DNA from: Fen-1231 sp035286465
GTDB lineage: Bacteria > Gemmatimonadota > Gemmatimonadetes > Gemmatimonadales > Gemmatimonadaceae
Length of the DNA: 64,000 nt
Reading direction: 5' to 3'
Assembly (NCBI GenBank): GCA_035286465.1
Contig: DATEDF010000022.1
Coordinates: 62,001-126,000, forward strand
Below the pieces are notes generated by a model. It saw only the letters and a program-made list of their open reading frames with translations. It had not been told where the DNA came from and ran no database searches. Position 1 is the first letter of the stretch. Each line of letters opens with the position of its first letter. The position numbers were made by a program, and so were the translations under genes. This document shows, piece by piece, positions 32,920 through 42,724 of this stretch.

Positions 32920-34863
32920 ATGGCTGACAAGGTGATTGGCATTGACCTGGGCACCACCAACTCCGTCGTCTCCGTGATGGAGGGTGGCGACCCGGTGGTC
33001 ATCCCGAACGCCGAAGGCGGGCGCACGACGCCGTCGGTCGTCGGCTTCAGCAAGGACGGCGAGCGGCTGGTCGGCCAGATCGCCAAGCGTCAGGCCGTCA
33101 CGAACCCGCAGAACACCGTCTTCTCGATCAAGCGCTTCATGGGCCGCAAGATGCCCGAGGTGCCCGAGGAGATCAAACGCGTCCCCTACGCCGTGAAGAG
33201 CGGCACGAACGACCTCGCGTCGGTCGAGGTGCAGGGCAAGCGCTACACGCCGCCCGAAATCTCCGCGATGATCCTGCAGAAGATGAAGCAGACGGCGGAG
33301 GACTACCTCGGCCATCCGATCTCGAAGGCGGTGGTCACGGTCCCGGCCTACTTCAACGACTCGCAGCGGCAGGCCACGAAGGACGCCGGCCGGATCGCCG
33401 GACTCGACGTGCTGCGCATCATCAACGAGCCCACGGCTGCCGCGCTCGCCTACGGCCTCGACAAGAAGGGGAAGAAGGACGAGAAGGTCGCCGTGTTCGA
33501 CCTGGGCGGCGGCACGTACGACATCTCCGTGCTCGAGCTCTACGACGTGGACGGCACGCACCAGTTCGAGGTGAAGTCCACGAACGGCGATACGCACCTC
33601 GGAGGCGACGACCTCGACCAGCGCGTGATTGACTGGCTCGTCACCGAGTTCAAGAAGGACCAGGCGATTGACCTCTCGAAGGACCCGATGGCGCTCCAGC
33701 GCCTCAAGGAAGCCGCCGAGAAGGCGAAGATCGAGCTCTCCGGCACGATGAGCACCGACATCAACCTGCCGTTCATCACCGCGGACCAGTCGGGCCCGAA
33801 GCACCTCAACTACTCGCTCACGCGCGCCAAGTTCGAGCAGCTCGTGGACGACCTGATCCAGCGCACGCTCGAGCCGATGAAGAAGGCGCTGGCCGACGCG
33901 CAGATGAAGCCGGGCGAGATTGACGAAGTCCTCCTGGTCGGCGGCTCGACGCGCATCCCGAAGGTGCAGGAGATCGTCAAGACTTTCTTCGGCAAGGAGC
34001 CGAACAAGGGCGTCAACCCGGACGAGGTCGTCGCCGTGGGTGCGGCGATCCAGGGCGCGGTGCTCACCGGCGAACAGAAGGACGTGCTCCTGCTCGACGT
34101 CACCCCGCTCTCGCTCGGCATCGAGACGCTGGGCGGCGTGACCACCGTGCTCATTCCGCGCAACACGACGATCCCCACCAAGAAGTCGGAGGTGTTCTCG
34201 ACCGCCGACGACAACCAGACGACGGTGGAGATCCACGTGCTGCAGGGCGAGCGCGAGCTGGCGGTCTACAACAAGACCATCGGCAAGTTCCAGCTCACCG
34301 GGATTCCGCCCGCGCCGCGCGGCATGCCGCAGGTGGAGGTGACCTTCGACATTGACGCGAACGGCATCCTGCACGTGACGGCGAAGGACAAGGCCACGGG
34401 CAAGGAGCAGAAGATCCGCATCGAGTCCTCGAGCGGGCTTTCGGACGGCGAAGTGGACCGGATGGTGAAGGACGCCGAGAAGAACGCGGCCGAAGACAAG
34501 CGGCGTCGCGAAGAGATCGATACCAAGAACCGTCTCGACACGCTGGCCTATCAGGTGGAGAAGGAGTCGAAGGAGTGGGCCGACAAGGTGCCCGAGGAGC
34601 TGCGGACGCGCCTGAACAACGCGGTCGAGCGCGCCCGCAAGGCGCATCGCGGCGACGACATGAACGAGATCAAGGGCTCGCTCGAGGAGCTGACCGCGGC
34701 CTTCCAGGCCGCGGGGCAGGCGGTCTACGCCGCCCAGGCCTCCTCCGGCGCGCCGGGGTCGGGCCAGGGCGCCGCGCCGGGCGGCGCGCCGGGCGCCGAG
34801 CCGCCGAAGAAGGAGGACGTGGCGGAGGCGGACTACGAGATCGTGGACGAGACCAAGAAGTAG
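32920..34863 (+). CDS. dnaK: molecular chaperone DnaK (Hsp70)
   Basis: ATP-driven chaperone for nascent and misfolded proteins. The 647-residue protein starts GIDLGTTNSVVSVMEGG and has NEPTAAALAYGLDKK, DLGGGTYDISVLE and GGSTRIPKVQ in the ATPase domain, the DVTPLSLGIET linker, the substrate-binding domain, and the acidic C-terminus EADYEIVDETKK. Length is normal. No grpE or dnaJ is adjacent: DegP, tRNA-Leu and tig follow. A strong hairpin at 34884-34917 probably ends its transcript. Confidence 0.97.
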   Translation: MADKVIGIDLGTTNSVVSVMEGGDPVVIPNAEGGRTTPSVVGFSKDGERLVGQIAKRQAVTNPQNTVFSIKRFMGRKMPEVPEEIKRVPYAVKSGTNDLASVEVQGKRYTPPEISAMILQKMKQTAEDYLGHPISKAVVTVPAYFNDSQRQATKDAGRIAGLDVLRIINEPTAAALAYGLDKKGKKDEKVAVFDLGGGTYDISVLELYDVDGTHQFEVKSTNGDTHLGGDDLDQRVIDWLVTEFKKDQAIDLSKDPMALQRLKEAAEKAKIELSGTMSTDINLPFITADQSGPKHLNYSLTRAKFEQLVDDLIQRTLEPMKKALADAQMKPGEIDEVLLVGGSTRIPKVQEIVKTFFGKEPNKGVNPDEVVAVGAAIQGAVLTGEQKDVLLLDVTPLSLGIETLGGVTTVLIPRNTTIPTKKSEVFSTADDNQTTVEIHVLQGERELAVYNKTIGKFQLTGIPPAPRGMPQVEVTFDIDANGILHVTAKDKATGKEQKIRIESSSGLSDGEVDRMVKDAEKNAAEDKRRREEIDTKNRLDTLAYQVEKESKEWADKVPEELRTRLNNAVERARKAHRGDDMNEIKGSLEELTAAFQAAGQAVYAAQASSGAPGSGQGAAPGGAPGAEPPKKEDVAEADYEIVDETKK

Positions 34864-34883
34864 ACCGCCGTCCAGATTAGATT

Positions 34884-34917
34884 GGGAGCGGGCGGGGAAA
34901 CTTCGCCGCCCGCTCCC
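34884..34917 (+). terminator. hairpin terminator after dnaK
   Basis: GGGAGCGGGCGG (34884-34895) and CCGCCCGCTCCC (34906-34917) form a perfect 12-base stem with a ten-base loop, 20 bases after the dnaK stop. No T-run follows, as often in GC-rich genomes. Confidence 0.65.
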
Positions 34918-34956
34918 GGGTCTAACAGAGAGAACTTCCGCACTGAACCACATACC

Positions 34957-36516
34957 ATGAACAGGCACCTGACCAGATCCCGCATTCTCGCCGTCGCCGC
35001 CCTCGCGTTCGCGGGCGGCGTCGTGTTCGCCTCCTCGATGGACTGGACGCGCCTCGTCGGCGCGCAGGCCCGGTCCGGCGGCAAGCCCGCCGTCACCGAG
35101 GCCCAGCCGCTCGCCGAAGCGCAGGGCGGTTTCGTCGCCGTGGCCGAGCGCGTGACGCCGGCCGTGGTCGCAATTGACGCCCAGCGCGACGGGCGCCGCG
35201 TCACGCCGCAACCCCGCCAGCAGCAGCGCCCGCAGCTCCCGCCCGGCTTCGAGCAGTTCTTCCAGTTCGACGATCCGCAGTCGCGCGACCAGGAGCAGAC
35301 GGGCTCCGGCTTCATCGTCACGAGGGACGGCTACGTCCTCACCAACAACCACGTCATCGAGGGCGCCGACCGCGTGAAGGTGATCCTCACCGACCGTCGC
35401 GAGTTCCGGGCCCGGATCGTGGGCCGCGACCCGCAGACCGACGTCGCGGTGCTCAAGATTGACGGGAGCAACCTGCCGACGGTCTCCCTCGGCGACGACA
35501 CCAGGGCCCGCGTGGGTGAGTGGGCGATCGCCATCGGCAACCCGCTCGGCCTCGACTTCACCGTGACGGCCGGGATCATCAGCGCGAAAGGGCGCAGCCG
35601 GCTCGGCCTCCGCCAGAGCAGCTACGCGATCCAGGACTTCATCCAGACCGATGCCGCGATCAACCCGGGGAACTCGGGGGGCCCGCTCGTCAACCTCCGC
35701 GGCGAGGTGATCGGCATCAACAGCGCCATCGCGAGCGGCACCGGCTTCTACTCGGGCTACGGCTTCGCGATCCCCATCACGCTCGCCAAGACGGTGATGG
35801 ACGACCTCATCGCGCACGGCAGCGTGCGGCGCGCGATCATGGGCGCGGGGATTGACGAGGTGAACGCCGAGGACGCCGCGGTCAACAAGCTGAAGGAGAT
35901 CGCGGGCGTGAAGATCATGGCGTTCAATCCGCCCGACGACAGCCCGGCCGAGAAGGCGGGACTCGAGCCGGGGGACATCGTCCTCAAGATTGACGGGAAG
36001 CCGGTGGACCGGGTGAGCGCGCTCCAGCGCCAGATCCGGGCGCACCAGCCGGGCGACGTCATCGAGCTCGACGTCGTGCGCTACGGCGAGCGCAAGACGT
36101 TCCGCGTGAAGCTGGGGAAGGCCCCGACGGAGGAGCAGTTGGTCGCCTCGTCGGCGCGCGACCGCAACGACGAAAACACCGGCAGCGCGGCCGTCACGAT
36201 GAAGAAGCTCGGCATCTCGATCGAGCCGCTCACGGCGGAGGTGGTGCGCGCGAACCGGATTCCCGAGTCGGCGCAGGGCGTGCGCGTCTCGGCGGTGGAG
36301 TTCGGCGGCCCGGCCGAGGGACGTCTCGGCCCGAACGACATCATCACGGAAGTGCGCTTCCCGGAACCGAAGACGCCCGTGCGCAGCCCGGGCGACCTGC
36401 AGCGCATCCTCGGGAAGCTGCGCGACGGCGACATCGTGAGCCTGATGGTCAGCCGCGCGGTGCCCGGCCAGCCGAATCGGACGACGGCCGTGGTGAACCT
36501 GCGGGTCGGGGGCTGA
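34957..36516 (+). CDS. DegP/HtrA-type periplasmic serine protease
   Basis: Envelope quality-control protease and chaperone. The 519-residue protein has an N-terminal signal or anchor (about 8-27), a trypsin-like domain with His132 (TNNHVIEG), Asp162 (TDVAVLK) and Ser240 (GNSGGPLVN), and two PDZ domains (about 290-390 and 415-515). A glutamine/proline-rich loop (PRQQQRPQLPPGFEQFFQF) precedes the protease core, as in the DegP LA loop. ATG at 34957 gives the signal sequence; a frame open from 34882 would run through the dnaK terminator. Confidence 0.93.
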   Translation: MNRHLTRSRILAVAALAFAGGVVFASSMDWTRLVGAQARSGGKPAVTEAQPLAEAQGGFVAVAERVTPAVVAIDAQRDGRRVTPQPRQQQRPQLPPGFEQFFQFDDPQSRDQEQTGSGFIVTRDGYVLTNNHVIEGADRVKVILTDRREFRARIVGRDPQTDVAVLKIDGSNLPTVSLGDDTRARVGEWAIAIGNPLGLDFTVTAGIISAKGRSRLGLRQSSYAIQDFIQTDAAINPGNSGGPLVNLRGEVIGINSAIASGTGFYSGYGFAIPITLAKTVMDDLIAHGSVRRAIMGAGIDEVNAEDAAVNKLKEIAGVKIMAFNPPDDSPAEKAGLEPGDIVLKIDGKPVDRVSALQRQIRAHQPGDVIELDVVRYGERKTFRVKLGKAPTEEQLVASSARDRNDENTGSAAVTMKKLGISIEPLTAEVVRANRIPESAQGVRVSAVEFGGPAEGRLGPNDIITEVRFPEPKTPVRSPGDLQRILGKLRDGDIVSLMVSRAVPGQPNRTTAVVNLRVGG

Positions 36517-36525
36517 GCGCGCGAC

Positions 36526-36607
36526 GCGAAAGTGGCGGAACTGGCAGACGCGCAGGACTTAGGATCCTGTGGGGCAACCCGTCCGGGTTCGAGTCCCGGC
36601 TTTCGCA
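36526..36607 (+). tRNA. tRNA-Leu (anticodon UAG)
   Basis: The acceptor arms GCGAAAG (36526-36532) and CTTTCGC (36600-36606) pair fully. The anticodon stem-loop CAGGA-CTTAGGA-TCCTG gives anticodon TAG, and the T-arm reads CGGGTTCGAGTCCCG. A short variable arm (GTGGGGCAACC) fits a class II tRNA. The 3' CCA is not encoded. It sits between the DegP-type gene and tig, four bases before the -10 of tig. Confidence 0.95.
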
Positions 36608-36610
36608 CTC

Positions 36611-36616
36611 TATATT
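36611..36616 (+). promoter_or_regulatory. candidate -10 element six bases before tig
   Basis: TATATT is followed by CCCGCC and the tig ATG at 36623. It begins four bases after the tRNA-Leu gene ends, so any -35 lies within the tRNA T-arm. The distance to the ATG leaves no room for a ribosome-binding site, implying a leaderless or very short leader. The same arrangement is seen at 48797. Confidence 0.45.
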
Positions 36617-36622
36617 CCCGCC

Positions 36623-37873
36623 ATGGACATTCAGGTCCTCTCGCGGAAATCCGACGGCGTCGAGCGACGCCTCCAGATCTCCGTCTCCGCGACGCGCGTC
36701 GCTGACGCCAGGGAGCGCGCGGCGCGCCGGGTCGCTCAGCAGGTGCGGCTCCCGGGCTTCCGGCCCGGGAAGGCGCCGGCGGCCGTCGTGCGCAAGAAGT
36801 TCGCCTCGGAGATCCGGCAGGAGGCGCTCGAGACGCTGATGCGCGAGGCCTACGCGGCCGTCATCGAGACGGAGAAGCTCGAGCCGGTCACGGAACCCCA
36901 CGCGCACGACGTGAAGTACACCGAGGGCGAGCCCCTCACGTTCGAGCTGCACTGCGAGGTGAAGCCGGTGATCGAGCTGCCGCGGCTCGGCGGGTTCCGC
37001 GTGAAGCGCCCCGTCCCGGCGGTCACGCGCGACATGGTGAACGCGCAGCTCGCGCATCTCCGCGAGCAGCGCGCGACGTGGGCGCCGGTGGACGAGCGGC
37101 CGCGCGAGGGCGACATGGTCGTCGTGCAGCTCGCCGTCGCGGACGCGGCCGGCGCCATCCCCGAGGGCAAGGAGTACCGGCTCGTCCTCGGTGCGGGCCA
37201 GGCGATCGCGGCGATCGAGGAGCTCGTCAGGGGGGTCGCGCCGGGGGGCACGGCGGAGCAGCTCGTGCAGTGGCCGAGCGACTTCCCGGACGAGGCGCAG
37301 CGCGGGGCGAGCAAGACGGTGCGCGTGACGCTCAGCGAGGTGAAACGCAAGGCGCTGCCGGCGCTCGACGACGCGTTCGCGCGCGAACTGGGCGACTTCG
37401 ACTCGCTCGAGACGCTCACGAAGACGGTGCGCGAGGATCTCGAGACGGCGGCCGCGCGCGAGGCCGACGCGGCGGTCCGCGGCGCCCTGATGGACGAGAT
37501 CATCAGCGCCAACGCGTTCGACGTGCCGCCCTCGTGGGTGCGGTCGGTGACCGGGGCGTACGCCGAGGCGTACCGCGTACCGGAGACCGAGCGCGAGAAG
37601 TTCGCCGGCGAGTTTCGCACGACGGCCGAGCGGCAGGTGCGGCGCGACCTGATCCTCGAGGCGATCGCCGGGCGTGAGAAACTCGCCGCGACGGAAGCGG
37701 ACGTGGACGAAAAGGTGGCCGAGATGGCGCGGAAGCGGAGCGCCGATCCCGGCCAGGTCTACGCGGCGCTGCAGAAGGCGGGCCGGCTGCGCGAGATCGA
37801 GCGGGGAATCACCGAGGACCGCGTGTTCGCGTGGCTGTTGGCGAAGAGCACCGTGGAGCCGGCGTCACCATGA
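36623..37873 (+). CDS. tig: trigger factor (ribosome-associated chaperone)
   Basis: Binds nascent chains at the ribosome exit tunnel and has peptidyl-prolyl isomerase activity. The 416-residue protein has the ribosome-docking loop RLPGFRPGKAPAAVVRKKF (about 47-66), a central FKBP-like domain (about 155-250), and a C-terminal helical chaperone domain. The ATG at 36623 begins MDIQVLSRKSDGVERRL, the usual trigger factor start; the frame open from 36569 lies inside the tRNA. It precedes clpP and clpX, as in many bacteria. Confidence 0.95.
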   Translation: MDIQVLSRKSDGVERRLQISVSATRVADARERAARRVAQQVRLPGFRPGKAPAAVVRKKFASEIRQEALETLMREAYAAVIETEKLEPVTEPHAHDVKYTEGEPLTFELHCEVKPVIELPRLGGFRVKRPVPAVTRDMVNAQLAHLREQRATWAPVDERPREGDMVVVQLAVADAAGAIPEGKEYRLVLGAGQAIAAIEELVRGVAPGGTAEQLVQWPSDFPDEAQRGASKTVRVTLSEVKRKALPALDDAFARELGDFDSLETLTKTVREDLETAAAREADAAVRGALMDEIISANAFDVPPSWVRSVTGAYAEAYRVPETEREKFAGEFRTTAERQVRRDLILEAIAGREKLAATEADVDEKVAEMARKRSADPGQVYAALQKAGRLREIERGITEDRVFAWLLAKSTVEPASP

Positions 37874-37884
37874 GAGAGGACGAC

Positions 37885-38505
37885 ATGCCCATCATCCCGA
37901 ACCCGTACGTCATCGAGCGCTCCAGCCGGGGCGAGAGGAGCTACGACGTCTATTCGCGGCTCTTGATGGACCGGATCATCTTCCTGGGCACGCCGATCAA
38001 TGACGACGTGTCGAACATCATCATCGCACAGATGCTGTTCCTCGACGCGGACAACCCGGGGCGCGACATCTACCTCTACCTGAACTCGCCGGGCGGGAAT
38101 GTGTCGAGCGGCATGGCGATCTACGACACGATGCAGTTTCTGCGCTCGCCGGTGAACACGATCTGCATGGGGATGGCGGCATCAATGGGCTCGTTCCTGC
38201 TCGCGGCGGGCAACGCGGGCAAGCGCTCGGCGCTGCCGCACGCGCGGATCATGATCCACCAGCCCTCGGGGGGCGCGCAGGGGAGCGCGTCGGACATCGA
38301 GATTCAGGCGAAGGAGATTCTGTACCTCCGCAACCAGATGAACGTGCTCTACGCGAAGCACACGGGGCGGCCGGTGGAGCAGATCGAGCGCGACATGGAG
38401 CGCGACTTCTTCATGTCGGCGGAGGAGGCGAAGGGGTACGGGATCATTGACAGCGTGATCACGCACCAGGTGCAGGAGCCGAAGGCGCTGGCGGCGACGA
38501 AGTAA
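37885..38505 (+). CDS. clpP: ATP-dependent Clp protease proteolytic subunit ClpP
   Basis: Forms the double-ring peptidase of ClpXP. The 206-residue protein has LNSPGGNVSSGMAIYDTM, the catalytic Ser in GMAASMGSFLLAAG, His in MIHQPSGG and an Asp in the ERDFFMSAEEA region. ATG at 37885 is chosen because AGAGAGGA lies about five bases upstream; an ATG at 37870 that overlaps the tig stop as ATGA would add five residues. Followed by clpX after 224 bases. Confidence 0.96.
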   Translation: MPIIPNPYVIERSSRGERSYDVYSRLLMDRIIFLGTPINDDVSNIIIAQMLFLDADNPGRDIYLYLNSPGGNVSSGMAIYDTMQFLRSPVNTICMGMAASMGSFLLAAGNAGKRSALPHARIMIHQPSGGAQGSASDIEIQAKEILYLRNQMNVLYAKHTGRPVEQIERDMERDFFMSAEEAKGYGIIDSVITHQVQEPKALAATK

Positions 38506-38572
38506 GGGCGTGGCGGCCCACGCCGGAGCGGCAGACCGGAGGGCCGAAGGCGGCACGCTCGTGGGGCCGGCC

Positions 38573-38594
38573 GCTTGTGAAGACATTCACAAGC
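38573..38594. promoter_or_regulatory. dyad between clpP and clpX
   Basis: GCTTGTGAA (38573-38581) and TTCACAAGC (38586-38594) are perfect nine-base inverted repeats separated by GACA, in a locally AT-richer patch. The symmetric shape fits a repressor operator for clpX or a weak terminator of the tig-clpP transcript. It matches neither CIRCE nor the CtsR consensus. Confidence 0.4.
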
Positions 38595-38729
38595 CGTCGG
38601 CACGGTTAGGGGGCGCTTGCTCCGCGGACGGGGTACTGTTACTCATCTGCGCGTCGCGCGTCGGGACGAATGCGCCGCCGCTCGCGCGCAACCGTTGTCC
38701 ACTCACCCGGTGAGGCCCGTCCGCGTTCC

Positions 38730-39979
<1,250 letters not shown>

Positions 39980-39983
<4 letters not shown>

Positions 39984-40600
39984 GCACCGATCCGCTCGTC
40001 ATTCGCTCGCTCGAGTTTCTCGGCGGGATGACGGGCCCGCGCGGGTGGCGGCCGCCGGCCCTGCTCCCCGAGATCGCGTTCGCCGGCCGGTCGAACGTGG
40101 GGAAGTCGTCGCTGCTCAACCGGCTCGTGCGCCGCCGCGCCTTCGCCCGCGTGAGCGACACGCCGGGCCGCACGCGCGAAGTGAACTTCTTCCGCGTCAA
40201 CGACGCGTTCGTCCTGGTGGATCTCCCCGGCTACGGCTACGCGCGCGTGTCGAAGGCGCGTCGCGCCGAGTGGCGCCCGCTCATCGAGGGGTACCTGCGC
40301 GGGAGTCCGATGCTCCGCGGGATCGTCCAGCTCCTCGACGCGCGGCGGGAGCCGACCGCCGACGATCGGCGTATGCTCGACCTGCTCGCGGAACTCGGAC
40401 TCCCGACGATCATCGTGGTGACGAAGACGGACAAGCTCGCGCCGGCCACGGTGGGCGCGCGCGTGCGCACGCTTGCGGAGGAGCTCGTGTTGGACGACGA
40501 TCAGGTCATTCCCTTCAGCGCGCGGACGGGCGCGGGACGGGACGAACTGGCGGAGGCCCTGGTGGCGCTGCTCGGACGATCGAAGGCGGGCCCGGCGTGA
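39980..40600 (+). CDS. engB: ribosome-biogenesis GTPase EngB/YsxC
   Basis: GTPase required for 50S assembly. Motifs are G1 GRSNVGKSS, G2-region SDTPGRTREVNFF, G3 DLPGYG and G4 TKTDK. The N-terminal strand LVIRSLEFLGG belongs to the family, but no ATG, GTG or TTG precedes it closely: the choice here is CTG at 39980, which overlaps the clpX stop as CTGA and has GAAAGAAG upstream. Alternatives are GTG 39917 (a 22-codon overlap with clpX) and ATG 40028, which would lose the first strand. About 206 residues with the CTG start. Confidence 0.85.
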
Positions 40601-41283
40601 ACGCACCCCGGGCGGTGCGCGCGCTGGGCGCGGCCGCCGCGCTCGGCGCGTGTCTCGTGCCATTGGCCGCGAGCCGGTCCGTGCGCGCGCAGGCGGGCCG
40701 CACGGGCGTGCGCGACAGCGCGGGTGCGGACTCGGCCGCGCGCGCGCAGCGCGCGGGACTCATCCCCGCCGGCTACGGATCGCTGCGCCAGGACGACATC
40801 GCGCTCACCGTACAGATCCTCGGGCTCACCGTGAAGGCCTTTCCCCTCGAGGAGAGCGTGATCCGGACGCTCGCGCCCGACTCGTATCGCACGCTCCGCG
40901 CGATGCGTGAGGACAAGGCGAAGGCGTTGGAGGAGACGCGCGTCCGCCTGGGACTTCCGTCGGTGCAGGCGTGGTACGTGGCGTTCTCCAACCTGGAGCA
41001 GGGGGAGGCGCGCTACGATCCCTCGGACCTCCTGATCCGGAGCGTGGGGCGTGATTTCCGCCCGTTGCGCTGGCTGCCGCTCCGCGCGGGCTTCGGCGAC
41101 GGACGGCTCCTCCAGCGCGCGATGCAGAACGCCGTCTACGCGTTCGACCCGGCGATTGACCTGAACCAGCCGCTGGTCGTGACGATCGGCACACAGCAGA
41201 GCGCGGCCTGGGGCGAGGTGCTGCAGCGGATCGAGCGCGAGCGGTCGCTCGTCTGGTCGCGCGCCGCGGCCGGCAAACCCTGA
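40597..41283 (+). CDS. secreted protein of unknown function
   Basis: A 228-residue protein with a clear signal peptide (to about residue 32, ending SVRAQA). The mature part is rich in charged residues with no recognised motif; segments such as DIALTVQILGLTVKAFPLEESVIRTL and YVAFSNLEQGEARYDPSDL alternate like a compact alpha/beta domain. GTG at 40597 overlaps the engB stop as GTGA, and the next gene begins ten bases after it. Probably periplasmic. Confidence 0.75.
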   Translation: MNAPRAVRALGAAAALGACLVPLAASRSVRAQAGRTGVRDSAGADSAARAQRAGLIPAGYGSLRQDDIALTVQILGLTVKAFPLEESVIRTLAPDSYRTLRAMREDKAKALEETRVRLGLPSVQAWYVAFSNLEQGEARYDPSDLLIRSVGRDFRPLRWLPLRAGFGDGRLLQRAMQNAVYAFDPAIDLNQPLVVTIGTQQSAAWGEVLQRIERERSLVWSRAAAGKP

Positions 41284-41293
41284 GGGATCACGA

Positions 41294-42148
41294 ATGGTGC
41301 GGCGTCCGTTGCGCACGCTGGGAGCGCGTCCCTCCGCGGCACTCACCGAGCGGTGGCTCGAGCGCGTCGAGGGCGCGCTCGCGGACGCCGCCACGGACCG
41401 CGCGCGGTTCTGTCGCGACACGCTGTGTGAGCTCGCGTACCCGCAGTACGCGGCGAACTGGGAGACGGCGGTCGCGGACGAGCAGCTCCCGCTCGGCACG
41501 CGCGTCACGCTCTCGGCCCTCGACCCGCGCAACGTCACGCTCGAGCCCGAGTACTACGCGGAGTGCGACGACGCGAAGTTCCAGCGCGTCAAGCCGCTCC
41601 TCTGGCTCTGGTACTCGTTCGACCGGCTCCCCGCCGGCGGCCAGAACGTGGAGCTGGGCGTGCGGTTCCGGCGCCTCCTCGCGCCGCAGATCTTCAAGCG
41701 GTGCGGCGCGCGCTTCAAGGCGTTCCAGCACGTCGAGTTCTCGTTCGGCTACAACATCGAGTGCGGCGACGACTGCGTGGTGCACCGGCACGTGCTCCTC
41801 GACGACCGCGGCGGGATCGTGATGGGCAACAGAGTCTCGATCAGCGATTTCGTCAACGTCTACTCCCACACGCACAGCATTGTGGATCAGGCCGACGTGA
41901 CGGACGCGCCGACCGTGCTCGAGGACGGCGTGCGGATCACCTATCACGCGACCATCCTGGCCGGCGTGCGGGTGGGGACGAATTCGATGGTGGGCGCCGT
42001 GGCCGTGGCGACGAAGGACGTGCGGCCGTATCACGTGAACGTGGGGATTCCGGCGAAGAGCGTGCGGGTCAAGCCGGATGCGCCGCCGGGGGCGTACACG
42101 TCGCTGCGGACGTCGGTAGAGCGGTCGGAGAACGACAAGAGCGAGTAG
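41294..42148 (+). CDS. left-handed beta-helix acyltransferase
   Basis: A 284-residue protein whose C-terminal half is a hexapeptide-repeat acetyl/acyltransferase of the WbbJ/NodL type: FSFGYNIECGDDCVVHRHVL, VMGNRVSISDFVNVYSHTHS and ITYHATILAGVRVGTNSMVG, with the usual active-site histidines. The N-terminal 110 residues are family-specific. Start ATG at 41294 with GAGGGA upstream. Its substrate (sugar or lipid) is unknown. The last residues, KSE and the TAG stop, lie in the repeat element that begins at 42139. Confidence 0.85.
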   Translation: MVRRPLRTLGARPSAALTERWLERVEGALADAATDRARFCRDTLCELAYPQYAANWETAVADEQLPLGTRVTLSALDPRNVTLEPEYYAECDDAKFQRVKPLLWLWYSFDRLPAGGQNVELGVRFRRLLAPQIFKRCGARFKAFQHVEFSFGYNIECGDDCVVHRHVLLDDRGGIVMGNRVSISDFVNVYSHTHSIVDQADVTDAPTVLEDGVRITYHATILAGVRVGTNSMVGAVAVATKDVRPYHVNVGIPAKSVRVKPDAPPGAYTSLRTSVERSENDKSE

Positions 42149-42213
42149 ACGGCCGTCAGCTTTCAGCCGTCAGCTGGCAGCTGATGGCTGACGGCTGTCT
42201 ACTTGCCGTTGTA
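42139..42213. repeat. inverted-repeat element between acyltransferase and Nudix genes
   Basis: The left arm GCGAGTAGACGGCCGTCAGC (from 42141) pairs with the right arm, GCTGACGGCTGTCTACTTGC (ending 42206), and inner words TCAGCCGTCAGCTGGC and CAGCTGATGGCTG continue the stem. The TAG at 42146-42148 in the left arm is the acyltransferase stop. The right end continues CGTTGTAATTA, where the TAA stop of the Nudix gene (42215-42217) follows within two bases. Confidence 0.75.
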
Positions 42214-42214
42214 A

Positions 42215-42682
42215 TTACAGCACCCGCAGCACGTCTTCCACGACTCCGGCCGTGCCGTCGCGCAGCAGCTTCCGGATGTGCCCGAGCGCTTCGACTTCGC
42301 GCGGCCAGGTGAAACGGCCCGCCGCCCTGGTGAACGAGAGCCACTCGTACGCGTCGTGTTCGTCGCCCAGCGTCACCGGCCCGGCGGGCACGACCGCGGC
42401 GAACGCCACCGCGAGTTCCACGGCGCCCGTCCGGTGCAGGTAGAACGGATTGACCGTGAGGGAGTAGAGCCGGTCCGGCTCGAGCCCCGTCTCCTCGCGC
42501 ACCTCTCGGCGCGCGGCGTCGGGCGGGCGCTCGCCCGGCTCGATCGTGCCGTGGACCGTCTCCCACGACCCCGGACTGCGGGTGTTCGCGCGGCGGCCGC
42601 GGCGCAGCGCGAGTACGCGTGCGCGCTTCGCCCGGAACCGGATGACATAGACATCCACGACGCCGACGCGGACGTCGGTCAC
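42215..42682 (-). CDS. Nudix hydrolase
   Basis: Hydrolyses nucleoside diphosphates linked to another group. The 155-residue protein contains the Nudix box GTIEPGERPPDAARREVREE followed by TGLE, in a normal-length domain. The start is GTG at 42682. A precise substrate cannot be told from the sequence. It lies 42 bases downstream of the GspE-like gene's stop side and shares its strand, so it may belong to that transcript. Confidence 0.88.
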   Translation of the reverse strand: MTDVRVGVVDVYVIRFRAKRARVLALRRGRRANTRSPGSWETVHGTIEPGERPPDAARREVREETGLEPDRLYSLTVNPFYLHRTGAVELAVAFAAVVPAGPVTLGDEHDAYEWLSFTRAAGRFTWPREVEALGHIRKLLRDGTAGVVEDVLRVL

Positions 42683-42724
42683 GAGACGGGAGGCCGAAGT
42701 CGGGCGAGGGGGCGCGGCCCGCGC

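Noticed and set aside
32824..36045. Minus-strand 1073-codon frame opposite dnaK and the DegP-type protease
   Set aside because: Both real genes on the plus strand are complete and conserved; the frame crosses the terminator hairpin between them.
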